Source of the DNA: UBA4246 sp045113695
Lineage (GTDB): Bacteria > Bacillota > Clostridia > Christensenellales > Aristaeellaceae
NCBI GenBank assembly: GCA_045113695.1
Contig: JBGUJG010000106.1
Span: 1 to 28,863 of the forward strand
DNA: 28,863 nt
Direction: 5' to 3'
Shown: piece by piece, positions 7,687-14,952 of the stretch
Layout of the letters: the number at the start of each line of letters is the position of its first letter
Numbering within the stretch: the stretch's first letter is position 1
Translations under genes and position numbers: made by a program
Notes under the pieces: generated by a model
The model's database searches: none
Told to the model about the DNA's origin: nothing
The model's input: the letters and a program-made list of their open reading frames with translations, nothing else

Positions 7687-8848
7687 CCTGACCTGTGATA
7701 TCGGCTATAAAAGCATCAATCACGCGGGCGAGCAGCTCTGCGGGGACCATGTGGAAGTGGTGGAGCAGGAGGACGGCTCCACGGTGATCGTGCTGGCGGA
7801 CGGGCTGGGCAGCGGGGTCAAGGCCAGCATCCTGTCCACCCTGACCAGCAAGATCATTTCCACCATGCTGGCCGCCGGATTATCCATTGAGGAATGCGTG
7901 GAGACGATCGCAGCCACCCTGCCGGTCTGCTCGGTGCGCGGGGTGGCCTATTCCACCTTCACCATCATCCGCCTGATCCGCAACCAGACTGCGGAACTGA
8001 TCCAGTATGACAATCCCCAGGTGATCGTGCTGCGGAACGGGGAAAACTGGGAATATCCGCGTACGGAGACCACCATCGGCGGCAAGCAGATTTTCCGTTC
8101 CCTCATCCGGCTCCAGGAGGACGATGTGTTCATCGCCATGAGCGACGGCTGCCCCCACGCGGGCATCGGGATGGCCTACAATTTCGGCTGGAAACGGGAA
8201 GACATCATCTCCTTCATGGAGGCCATGAGCCTGTGCGGCTACACTGCCAAGAACCTTTCCACTGTCCTGGTGGACGAATGCAACAAGCTCTACGGCGGCG
8301 AGCCGGGGGACGACGCCACTGCCTGCGTGGTGCGCGTCCGCAAGCGGGTGCCGATGAACATGCTGTTCGGTCCGCCCAGCAACCGGGACGACGGCGAACG
8401 GATGATGAACCTGTTCTTCGCCAAGGAGGGCAAGCATATCATCTGCGGCGGCACCACTTCTTCCATCGCGGCCAAATGGCTGAACAAGCCCCTGCACGCC
8501 TCGCTGGACTTTGAGGGCGACATTCCGCCGATCGCCTATCTGGAGGGAGTCGATCTGGTTACCGAGGGCGTGATCACGGTCAACCGGGTGGTGGAATACG
8601 CCAAGGATTATATCGGGGAAAACCTGCGATATGAAGACTGGAGCAGCGGCAGGGACGGGGCATCCATGATCAGCCGCCTGCTGTTTGAGGAGGCCACCGA
8701 CATCAGCTTCTACGTGGGCAAAGCGATTAATCCCGCCCATCAGAACCCCAACCTGCCCATCAACTTCAACATCAAAATGAACCTAGTGCAGGAATTGTCG
8801 GAAGCGCTTAAAAAGATGGGCAAGCGCATCAAAGTCAGTTATTTCTGA
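7679..8848 (+). CDS. SpoIIE/PP2C-type phosphatase with unassigned C-terminal domain
   Basis: Residues 1-221 form a PP2C-like phosphatase of the SpoIIE class. The metal-binding aspartates are visible: LADGLGSG (Asp40), MSDGCPHAG (Asp156) and GDDATACVV (Asp211/212). Such enzymes dephosphorylate Ser/Thr on regulatory proteins, typically anti-sigma antagonists. Residues about 225-389 form a second, cysteine-poor domain (GPPSNRDDGERMMNLFF..., 'CGGTTSSIAAKWL') that I cannot assign; it is a candidate target-binding or regulatory module. The gene overlaps the sensory hydrogenase gene by 8 nt and is followed 9 nt later by the second hydrogenase gene. The context suggests it carries a redox or H2 signal from the PAS hydrogenase to an unknown phosphoprotein. 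No anti-sigma antagonist partner (SpoIIAA type) is encoded in this window. Confidence 0.88.
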   Translation: MNDLTCDIGYKSINHAGEQLCGDHVEVVEQEDGSTVIVLADGLGSGVKASILSTLTSKIISTMLAAGLSIEECVETIAATLPVCSVRGVAYSTFTIIRLIRNQTAELIQYDNPQVIVLRNGENWEYPRTETTIGGKQIFRSLIRLQEDDVFIAMSDGCPHAGIGMAYNFGWKREDIISFMEAMSLCGYTAKNLSTVLVDECNKLYGGEPGDDATACVVRVRKRVPMNMLFGPPSNRDDGERMMNLFFAKEGKHIICGGTTSSIAAKWLNKPLHASLDFEGDIPPIAYLEGVDLVTEGVITVNRVVEYAKDYIGENLRYEDWSSGRDGASMISRLLFEEATDISFYVGKAINPAHQNPNLPINFNIKMNLVQELSEALKKMGKRIKVSYF

Positions 8849-8857
8849 GGAGCGATT

Positions 8858-10279
8858 ATGCGTAAATTCGATACAAAAGTACAATATCTGAAATACAAGG
8901 TTCTGCGGGAAGTGGCGCGGCAGGCGTGGAACGACACGCTGCTGGACAATGTGCTGGACATCCCCAAAACAATTGTTCCCGGCAAGGTGCCCACCATGCG
9001 CTGCTGCGTGTACAAGGAGCGGGCGATTCTGGCCGAACGCGTCAAGCTGGCCATGGGCGGCGGACAGGGCACCAATATCATTCAGGTAATCGATATCGCC
9101 TGCGACGACTGTCCTGCCGTAGGCTATCAGGTCACGGATTCGTGCCGCGGGTGTCTTGCCCACCGGTGCGAGGATGTCTGCAGACGCGGGGCGATTTCCT
9201 TTGATCACAACCATGAGGCGCATATCGACAAATCCAAGTGCGTGGAGTGCGGACAGTGCGCCAAGGTCTGCCCGTACAGCGCGATCGTCAACCGCAAGCG
9301 CCCCTGCCAGAACGCCTGCAAGATCAAGGCGATTTCCATCAATGACGACAACGCCGCCAAGATCGACGACGAAAAGTGCATCCAGTGCGGCGCCTGCGTG
9401 TATCAGTGTCCCTTCGGCGCGATCACGGACCGGTCCTTCATTATCAACGTGATCGACATGCTGAAAAAAAGTGAGGGCAATACCAGGTACAAAGTGTACG
9501 CCCTGGTCGCGCCCGCCATCGGCAGCCAGCTTAGTTACGCGAAGCTGGGGCAGGTGATCACCGGCATCAAGGAGCTTGGATTCTACACGGTGGTGGAGGC
9601 CGCTCTGGGCGCGGATATGGTGGCACAGGCCGAATCAAAGGAACTGACGGAAAAAGGCTTCCTGACCTCTTCCTGCTGCCCGGCGTTTGTGCGTTATGTG
9701 AAGACAGCGTTCCCGGCGCTGGTGCCGTATATTTCCCACAATCTCTCTCCCATGGCCACCATCGCCAAATACATCAAAGAACACGAAGAAAATGTCAGAA
9801 TCGTGTTCATCGGGCCCTGCACCGCGAAAAAAGCGGAAGTGCAGCTGGAAGAAGTAAAGCCCTATGTGGACGCCGCCATCACCTTTGAGGAACTGCAGGC
9901 GCTGCTGGACAGCCGGGACATTGATATCACCGCCCTGCCGGAGGACGTGTTGGACAACGCCAGCTACTTCGGCCGCATCTTCGCCCGCAGCGGCGGTCTG
10001 TCCGATGCGGTGGCCGAGGGACTCAAAGAGCAGCACCTGGATGACTTCCAGTTGAAGGCCTGCGCCTGCGACGGCATTGAGGAATGCAAAATGGCGCTGT
10101 TGAAAAAAAGCAAAAACGCCCTGGACGCCAACTTTATCGAGGGCATGGCCTGCGTGAACGGCTGCATCGGCGGTGCCGGCAATCTGACCCACGGCGAAAA
10201 GAACAAGGCGGCCGTGGACAGCTACGGCCGGGAAGCCCTGGAAAAAACGATTCTGGACGCGATTTCACCCCTTCAGTAA
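8858..10279 (+). CDS. [FeFe] hydrogenase, group B-like, with several [4Fe-4S] clusters
   Basis: The 473-residue protein is likely the main proton-reducing hydrogenase of this locus, taking electrons from reduced ferredoxin. The N-terminal 200 residues carry cysteine sets at 82/85, 96/99/104/108, 128/131/134/138, 150/154 and 174/177/180/184, enough for three or more [4Fe-4S] clusters. The H-cluster domain has SSCCPAF (Cys273, 274), IGPCTAKK (Cys321) and EGMACVNGCIGG (Cys432, 436). The second motif reads IGPC rather than the MPC of standard group A enzymes. That, together with 'MACVNGC', points to group B. GAGGAG at 8847-8852 overlaps the stop of the phosphatase gene and precedes the ATG. The four-gene order (2Fe-2S, PAS-hydrogenase, phosphatase, hydrogenase) resembles the hfs cluster of Thermoanaerobacterium, from memory. 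Confidence 0.92.
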   Translation: MRKFDTKVQYLKYKVLREVARQAWNDTLLDNVLDIPKTIVPGKVPTMRCCVYKERAILAERVKLAMGGGQGTNIIQVIDIACDDCPAVGYQVTDSCRGCLAHRCEDVCRRGAISFDHNHEAHIDKSKCVECGQCAKVCPYSAIVNRKRPCQNACKIKAISINDDNAAKIDDEKCIQCGACVYQCPFGAITDRSFIINVIDMLKKSEGNTRYKVYALVAPAIGSQLSYAKLGQVITGIKELGFYTVVEAALGADMVAQAESKELTEKGFLTSSCCPAFVRYVKTAFPALVPYISHNLSPMATIAKYIKEHEENVRIVFIGPCTAKKAEVQLEEVKPYVDAAITFEELQALLDSRDIDITALPEDVLDNASYFGRIFARSGGLSDAVAEGLKEQHLDDFQLKACACDGIEECKMALLKKSKNALDANFIEGMACVNGCIGGAGNLTHGEKNKAAVDSYGREALEKTILDAISPLQ

Positions 10280-10298
10280 AGGAGCCGGCGGCAACGCA

Positions 10299-10338
10299 GG
10301 CTGCTGTCGAATCAGACAGCCGCCAGTTCCCTGTTTTT
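10299..10338 (+). terminator. Probable terminator closing the hydrogenase operon
   Basis: A 10-bp stem with one mismatch (10299-10308 with 10315-10324, core CTGTC/GACAG) has a 6-nt loop. A TTTTT run follows at 10334-10338, 9 nt after the stem. The gap before the T-run makes it weaker than a textbook terminator. Confidence 0.5.
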
Positions 10339-10460
10339 CATCCGGAAACAAGAGAATGGTGTTTTTGATCATTCCCGCGGTGAAGAGACACACTGAAACA
10401 AAGCCGGCTTTCTGATGAGCGTTCAGATGAATGCCGGTCTGGCGGGGGAGGATCGTCCGT

Positions 10461-10892
10461 ATGGAAAAAAAGCTCATATTGGAAATCCGGGTCACGATCG
10501 ACGGAAAGGAGATTTCCAGGCTCTCGGGGCCGGGAGGCTCCGTGGTTCTCATCCCTTTCGGCGGTACGGCGGCGGGGGAAATCTTCCGGGGCCGGGTCTG
10601 CCCGGGCGGCGTGGATGTGCAGCGGGTCAATCTCGGCGGCGTACGCCACATGCTTGCCCGCTACATGCTGGAGGGGTCGGATTACACCGGGGCGTCCTGC
10701 CGCATCTATATAGAAAACAACGGCTGGTTTGACGACGGCAGCGTGCCCGCGGTGTTCAGAACCGTACCGGCCTTCATCACGGACAGCACCGCCCTGGCCC
10801 CGTATCTTCACCGGAACTGCTTTGTGGGGGAAGGAATACCGGATGATCAGGGCGTCCTGATTCGTCTGTACGAGGTGGCGGCGCCGCATTAA
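10461..10892 (+). CDS. DUF3237-like protein of unknown function
   Basis: The best start is ATG 10461, with GGAGGA at 10447-10452, giving 143 residues. The pattern fits DUF3237, a small beta-barrel family with no settled function: an N-terminal strand, 'GGTAAGEIFRGRVCPGGVDVQRV', then 'HMLARYMLEGSDYTGASCRIYIENNGW', 'VFRTVPAF' and a closing 'CFVGEG...LIRLYEVAA'. No signal peptide or membrane segment is visible, so it should be cytoplasmic. It is separated from the hydrogenase operon by a probable terminator and about 180 nt, and from the next gene by 374 nt, so it is probably monocistronic. I infer nothing specific about its substrate. Confidence 0.75.
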   Translation: MEKKLILEIRVTIDGKEISRLSGPGGSVVLIPFGGTAAGEIFRGRVCPGGVDVQRVNLGGVRHMLARYMLEGSDYTGASCRIYIENNGWFDDGSVPAVFRTVPAFITDSTALAPYLHRNCFVGEGIPDDQGVLIRLYEVAAPH

Positions 10893-11266
10893 GACCGCAT
10901 CAGCTGCAGAATGTACGATCAGAAACGGATGGACAGTCTGCCGAGCGTGCCGGAATCAACCCATGCCAAGCTGACGGGCTGATGTTCTCCGAAAGTCTCC
11001 GGCCTGAGCAGGATATCCTGTGCGCAGAATAACGGAAGAGCTTTTTCTGCCGCTGCGCGCCTGATATGCAGAAAAAAGCATGTCAGACTTTTTGTTTACT
11101 TCGTTTTTCAAAAAATTGCGTCATGAACTGCCATTTTCTCCTTTCCGCCGTATCAATAAGTGTGGGCCGGAACAAACGGCCCGCAGGAAAAAACAGAAAT
11201 GAACGAACGCTGTCACGGCGGAAATGACGGGAAAGATCATCGGCAAACGCAGAGGAGGATCAGATT
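10893..11266 (+). other. Intergenic stretch without a gene
   Basis: No open frame here has a ribosome binding site or a recognisable product. Two structures stand out. One is an inverted repeat, GCTTTTTCTGC (11040-11050) with GCAGAAAAAAGC (11068-11079), which has a T-run at 11089-11093 and could be a weak terminator for the DUF3237 gene. The other is a 9-bp hairpin (11161-11169 with 11177-11185, core GGGCCG/CGGCCC) without a T-run. The DNA around 11080-11160 is locally AT-rich and may hold the promoter of the next gene, but I see no clear -35/-10 pair. Confidence 0.35.
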
Positions 11267-11602
11267 ATGAAATGTGAACATTGCGGCGCAACACTGGAGA
11301 TTGATCAGCTCAAACAGGTCAGGTTCTGCCCTTATTGCGGGGCCGAGATTGAAATAAAGGAAGAAACGCCGGAGACGATGGCCGGCGCCATCCATGGGAT
11401 CGCAAAAACCCTTTTCAGCCAGACGGCCGACAAAATCCGCTACAACCGGGAACACGCGACGGAAATCGCGGAACAGAAGCGGAAAGACAGAGCGGAAGAA
11501 GCCAGGAACTCCAGGAAGATGATGCTGTACATGATGGGCGGCCTGGCTGTGATCATGACGATCATGATCGTGGCAATGAAGCTCACCGGCGCCTGGAACT
11601 GA
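11267..11602 (+). CDS. Zinc-ribbon protein with a C-terminal membrane anchor
   Basis: This 111-residue protein opens with a zinc ribbon: CEHC at residues 3-6 and CPYC at about 25-28, 'FCPYCGAEIEIKEE'. A charged helical stretch follows (about 55-85, rich in Arg, Glu and Lys). A single membrane segment (MMLYMMGGLAVIMTIMIVAM) sits just before a five-residue tail. It would sit as a tail-anchored protein with the ribbon in the cytoplasm. AGAGGAGG at 11251-11258 supports ATG 11267. Small ribbon-plus-anchor proteins like this are common in Clostridia and have no assigned function. It lies alone, followed by a strong terminator. Confidence 0.75.
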   Translation: MKCEHCGATLEIDQLKQVRFCPYCGAEIEIKEETPETMAGAIHGIAKTLFSQTADKIRYNREHATEIAEQKRKDRAEEARNSRKMMLYMMGGLAVIMTIMIVAMKLTGAWN

Positions 11603-11685
11603 GACAAGCATGCTGAAGGTCCGGAAACCGGTACGGTATGCTGTGATTACCGAAAACAGAGCCGGCCGCATATGATGGCTGTCGT

Positions 11686-11717
11686 AAAAAGTCAGTTCTG
11701 AAAAGGACTGGCTTTTT
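11686..11717 (+). terminator. Bidirectional-looking intrinsic terminator
   Basis: A 13-bp stem (11686-11698 with 11705-11717), with two G-U pairs and loop TGAAAA, starts with AAAAA and ends with TTTTT. It can therefore act in either direction. It ends the zinc-ribbon transcript. Confidence 0.75.
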
Positions 11718-11890
11718 CAGCTGCAAAAAGGTACAATAGGGAGGAAGGAAAGGCAGGGAAAACGCGCTGGAAACGATCGGCGCCCGGAAATGCCTTTCCC
11801 GCTGCCGCGGAGACGCAGCGCTCCCGCCTGTTCCGGATACGCGAACGGATCGGCAGCTGGGATCAACAGAACACTGAAAGGACAATGAAT

Positions 11891-13369
11891 ATGAAACGAT
11901 GGATCGCTTGCCTGGCGGCCCTCTGCCTGGTGCTCTCCGGGTGCGCCCGGGCCGCGGAAACGGAAAGCACAGCCCTGATCCGCCATGGGATCAACCTGGA
12001 GGGCTGCTGCGACAGCACGGCCCTCTTCTGGGCTGTCTCCGGCAAAGATCAGGAGGGGGCACTGGACTACCTGGCCTGGCTTTCGGACCGGCTGATGCAC
12101 TGTATCGTTCCACAGGCCGTGAAAAAGCTGATGCAGATTCCCGTTTTTGAACAGGCTGCGCTGGAGGGGCAGATCAGCCGCTATACCGCCCTGGGGCTGA
12201 CGGACAGCGAAACCAACCAGTTCGGCGCCATGTTCACCTGCGCCTACGTCGGGCCGGACGGCGAAAGCATCCGCAGCATCGACGCCCCGCAGGACAATCT
12301 GGCCTACCGCCTCCTGGTCAACCTGGCGGTCTGCGGGCAGGACACCATGCGGGACGACCGCCGGCTGATCGAGCTGGAGGACACCGTCCTTCACGAGATG
12401 ATGCACGCCTTCATGTTTGACTATAACCGGAACGCCATGAACGGCACCGACCGGACGGGCCGCCGCGTTTTCGCCCGGGACGAAGCGGGGGAATACCTCC
12501 TGGATGAAGCCGGGGAAAGGATTTCCGTCAACGCCCTGCCGGACTGGTTTGCGGAGGGGACCGCCACCTCCGTTCAGGCCGGATACGCCCTGCGGCGCCG
12601 GGAATTACTGGACTTTTTCGGCACCGACCTGCCGCCCGAAGAATATATGCCGATCCTCTCGGACCGCGCGAATATGATGTATGTCCTTCATGACATCTGG
12701 CCGGACGATATCTTTCTGGCCTCCCTCAAAGACAGCGAAAACACCTATAACCTGGGCTATGTGGCCTCCATGTACCTGTACAGCATGGCGGCTGCGAAAA
12801 TGGGCCTGGAGCCTGTCCGGATGGAGGGGAACCGGCCCAGGCTGAACCGGGCCGCCCTGCTGGAGGGCCTCAATCAGATCCTTTTTGACCTCCACGAGGG
12901 AAGGAGCCTGGACAGCATTATCGCGGAAATCTCCGCGGACGGGGAAACCGGCCTTCCCCTGTATGCGGATACAGGTGCTTTTGAGAAACAGTGCTTCTTC
13001 GGGGCCGATGAGCCCGGCCTGATTTTCTGGCAGAACATGATGCTGGACTGCGAGAACCGGTTCCTCACAGAGGGCATGGTCCCTGCCGGGTCCGTCCTGC
13101 CGGGCTATGATACCATGCAGGAGCATTATCTCCCCCGTGAATGGGCGGAAGAAGCAGAGGTTTTTGCCATCGCTGCGCCGGACAATCCGAGCATATACGA
13201 TGAAGTTTTTGCCCTGTCCACCATCCGGCCTTCCCTGATCTCCCTGGGCGGCGGGCGGATGCTTTCCTATGATCCCGAAACGGACTGCCTGACCCGGGAG
13301 GAACAGGAAAAGCGGGACATCATGTATATCGGCGGTCAGCTCCGTTTCATGATTCCGGCGGATGAATGA
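11891..13369 (+). CDS. Lipoprotein zinc metallopeptidase (gluzincin type)
   Basis: From ATG 11891 (AAAGGA 8 nt upstream; the ATG at 11885 is too close to it) the protein has 492 residues. The N-terminus is a lipoprotein signal with lipobox LSGC (Cys18), so the mature protein is anchored outside the membrane. The zinc-binding motif HEMMH is at 168-172. 'LPDWFAEGTA' (Glu222) supplies a likely third zinc ligand, the gluzincin pattern. Nothing else identifies a named peptidase family, and much of the C-terminal 250 residues is unassigned. It is preceded by the terminator at 11686-11717 and about 170 nt containing only a weak TACAAT, so it has its own promoter or is poorly expressed. A role in surface or extracellular protein turnover is likely; the substrate is unknown. 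Confidence 0.78.
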   Translation: MKRWIACLAALCLVLSGCARAAETESTALIRHGINLEGCCDSTALFWAVSGKDQEGALDYLAWLSDRLMHCIVPQAVKKLMQIPVFEQAALEGQISRYTALGLTDSETNQFGAMFTCAYVGPDGESIRSIDAPQDNLAYRLLVNLAVCGQDTMRDDRRLIELEDTVLHEMMHAFMFDYNRNAMNGTDRTGRRVFARDEAGEYLLDEAGERISVNALPDWFAEGTATSVQAGYALRRRELLDFFGTDLPPEEYMPILSDRANMMYVLHDIWPDDIFLASLKDSENTYNLGYVASMYLYSMAAAKMGLEPVRMEGNRPRLNRAALLEGLNQILFDLHEGRSLDSIIAEISADGETGLPLYADTGAFEKQCFFGADEPGLIFWQNMMLDCENRFLTEGMVPAGSVLPGYDTMQEHYLPREWAEEAEVFAIAAPDNPSIYDEVFALSTIRPSLISLGGGRMLSYDPETDCLTREEQEKRDIMYIGGQLRFMIPADE

Positions 13370-13473
13370 GCGCGTCTGCCGGTTCTGCCGCAGGCAGCGG
13401 CGCCTGAACGGAAGAAATCTCTGACTTTGACGGCCGGAAAGAATCATCTGTTTTATGCGGAGGTACGGCGTTC

Positions 13474-14460
13474 ATGAGCAGCCATGATGTCATTGAGCAG
13501 GTGATCCGCTGCATGCTGGCCATGCAGCGGTATCCGTGGGAGCAGGGCGTGTGCATGCAGGCGCTGTATGAAGCGGACCGGCAGGAATTCTGGCTGCCGA
13601 TGGCTTATGACGCCGTCAAACGGAGCTCTCCGGACGGACGGCTGGCCATGGCGGGCGGCGGCCCCGCGGTCTCAGACCCTGCCGCGTGCGGGGAGGCCTG
13701 TCTGCGGGCGTATGAAAAGACCGGCGACAGCTTCTTCCTGAACGGCGCGGAGCGGATGCTCGATTATCTGATGAACCAAGCCCCCCGGACGTCGGACGGC
13801 GTCATCTGCCATAATGAAGTCAGCTTTGAAGCGGGCTTTTCGGCCAGGCAGCTCTGGATCGACGGGCTGTATATGGTGCCGCCTTTTCTGGCCGTCATGG
13901 GCCTGGTCCAGGAAGCGGCGGAGCAGATCGCCGGCTATACGCGGCATCTGTCCGACCGGGAGACAGGCCTGTTCTACCATATTATTGATACCGAACAGCA
14001 TCGTTATGTCCGTCGGAAGCGCTGGGCTACGGGAAACGGCTGGGCGCTGCTGGGGCTGATCCGCACCGCGGAAGCTGCGCGGGAACACGGAGACGGCGGA
14101 ACGGCGGACGCGTTGGCCCGTCAGTACAGGAACCTGCTGGGTGCCATGCTCTTTTATCAGCTGCCGGACGGCCGCTTTCACGATATCCTGGATGAGCCTT
14201 CGTCTTTCGTGGACGGGACTTCTTCCCTGATGACGGCTGCTGCCATATGGCGCGGCATTCATGACGGTTTCCTTTCCGCGGATTACGGCGTTCATGCCGA
14301 ACGGGCTTTTGAGACCGTCACCGGAAAGATCGACGGCATCGGCCTGATCCACGAGGTCTGCGGCTGCCCGGATTTCGTCGCCGAGGGCACTTCGGCGGAG
14401 GCGCAGGCTTCCTGTGTGATGGCGTATGCATGGCGGAACAAAGCGGGGATATACGGATGA
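13474..14460 (+). CDS. GH105-like glycosidase (unsaturated rhamnogalacturonyl hydrolase family)
   Basis: This 328-residue protein fits the (alpha/alpha)6-barrel family GH105 (YteR/YesR), which cleaves the unsaturated uronyl residue left by pectin lyases. The catalytic aspartate region LWIDGLYM (Asp130) and the downstream WATGNGW (184-190) are clear. In most members the latter reads WARGNGW, so Arg has become Thr here and activity or specificity may differ. There is no signal peptide, so it is cytoplasmic, as for YteR. No pectin lyase, transporter or other sugar enzyme lies next to it, which is unusual because family members normally sit in polysaccharide loci. The next gene starts 14 nt after its stop. 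Confidence 0.82.
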   Translation: MSSHDVIEQVIRCMLAMQRYPWEQGVCMQALYEADRQEFWLPMAYDAVKRSSPDGRLAMAGGGPAVSDPAACGEACLRAYEKTGDSFFLNGAERMLDYLMNQAPRTSDGVICHNEVSFEAGFSARQLWIDGLYMVPPFLAVMGLVQEAAEQIAGYTRHLSDRETGLFYHIIDTEQHRYVRRKRWATGNGWALLGLIRTAEAAREHGDGGTADALARQYRNLLGAMLFYQLPDGRFHDILDEPSSFVDGTSSLMTAAAIWRGIHDGFLSADYGVHAERAFETVTGKIDGIGLIHEVCGCPDFVAEGTSAEAQASCVMAYAWRNKAGIYG

Positions 14461-14474
14461 GGAGCGGCTCGCCC

Positions 14475-14867
14475 ATGAAATATAAACATACTGACCGCCC
14501 GGGCTTCCTGCTGGGTTTTGTCGATTTCTTTACGGCAGGCCTGTTCTTCCTCCTGTATATGCCGCTGGGCGGCCTGCAGGATGAGCTGGAGGAAATCCTC
14601 GGCCATCGGCTGATGCCCTACTGGAAAGCTTATCTGATCGGCATCCCGACGCTGTTTATCTATCCGCTGGTCTGGATGGCGCGGATCTCTGAAGAACTGA
14701 AGGCGAAGGCGGTGGAGATGGGTCTTCCCGGCCCGTATACATCCTTCCGGCATATGTTCGGCTGGAACACGCTCGGCCTTGCGCTGATGGGGCCGGCAGT
14801 GGCCACCGGGCGGTTCTTTGATACGCTGAACCGGGTGGAGAAGAAGCTGAACGGGGAAATCTCGTGA
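14475..14867 (+). CDS. Small membrane protein, DUF4234-like
   Basis: I prefer ATG 14475, which has GAGGAG at 14459-14464, giving 130 residues; longer versions would overlap the glycosidase gene. Two or three hydrophobic segments are visible: about 10-27 (GFLLGFVDFFTAGLFFLLY), 50-66 (YLIGIPTLFIYPLVWMA) and a weaker one at 92-106. Basic and acidic stretches lie between them. The layout resembles the DUF4234 family of small integral membrane proteins, but the match is by eye and loose. It is likely cotranscribed with the glycosidase gene. Function unknown. Confidence 0.6.
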   Translation: MKYKHTDRPGFLLGFVDFFTAGLFFLLYMPLGGLQDELEEILGHRLMPYWKAYLIGIPTLFIYPLVWMARISEELKAKAVEMGLPGPYTSFRHMFGWNTLGLALMGPAVATGRFFDTLNRVEKKLNGEIS

Positions 14868-14952
14868 ATCCGGCATGCCCGGATATCTGACGGATCATCT
14901 GCCGGACAGACGGAAAGAGGGACGGCAGTCATGACAGGAAAGGGAGAGTTGA

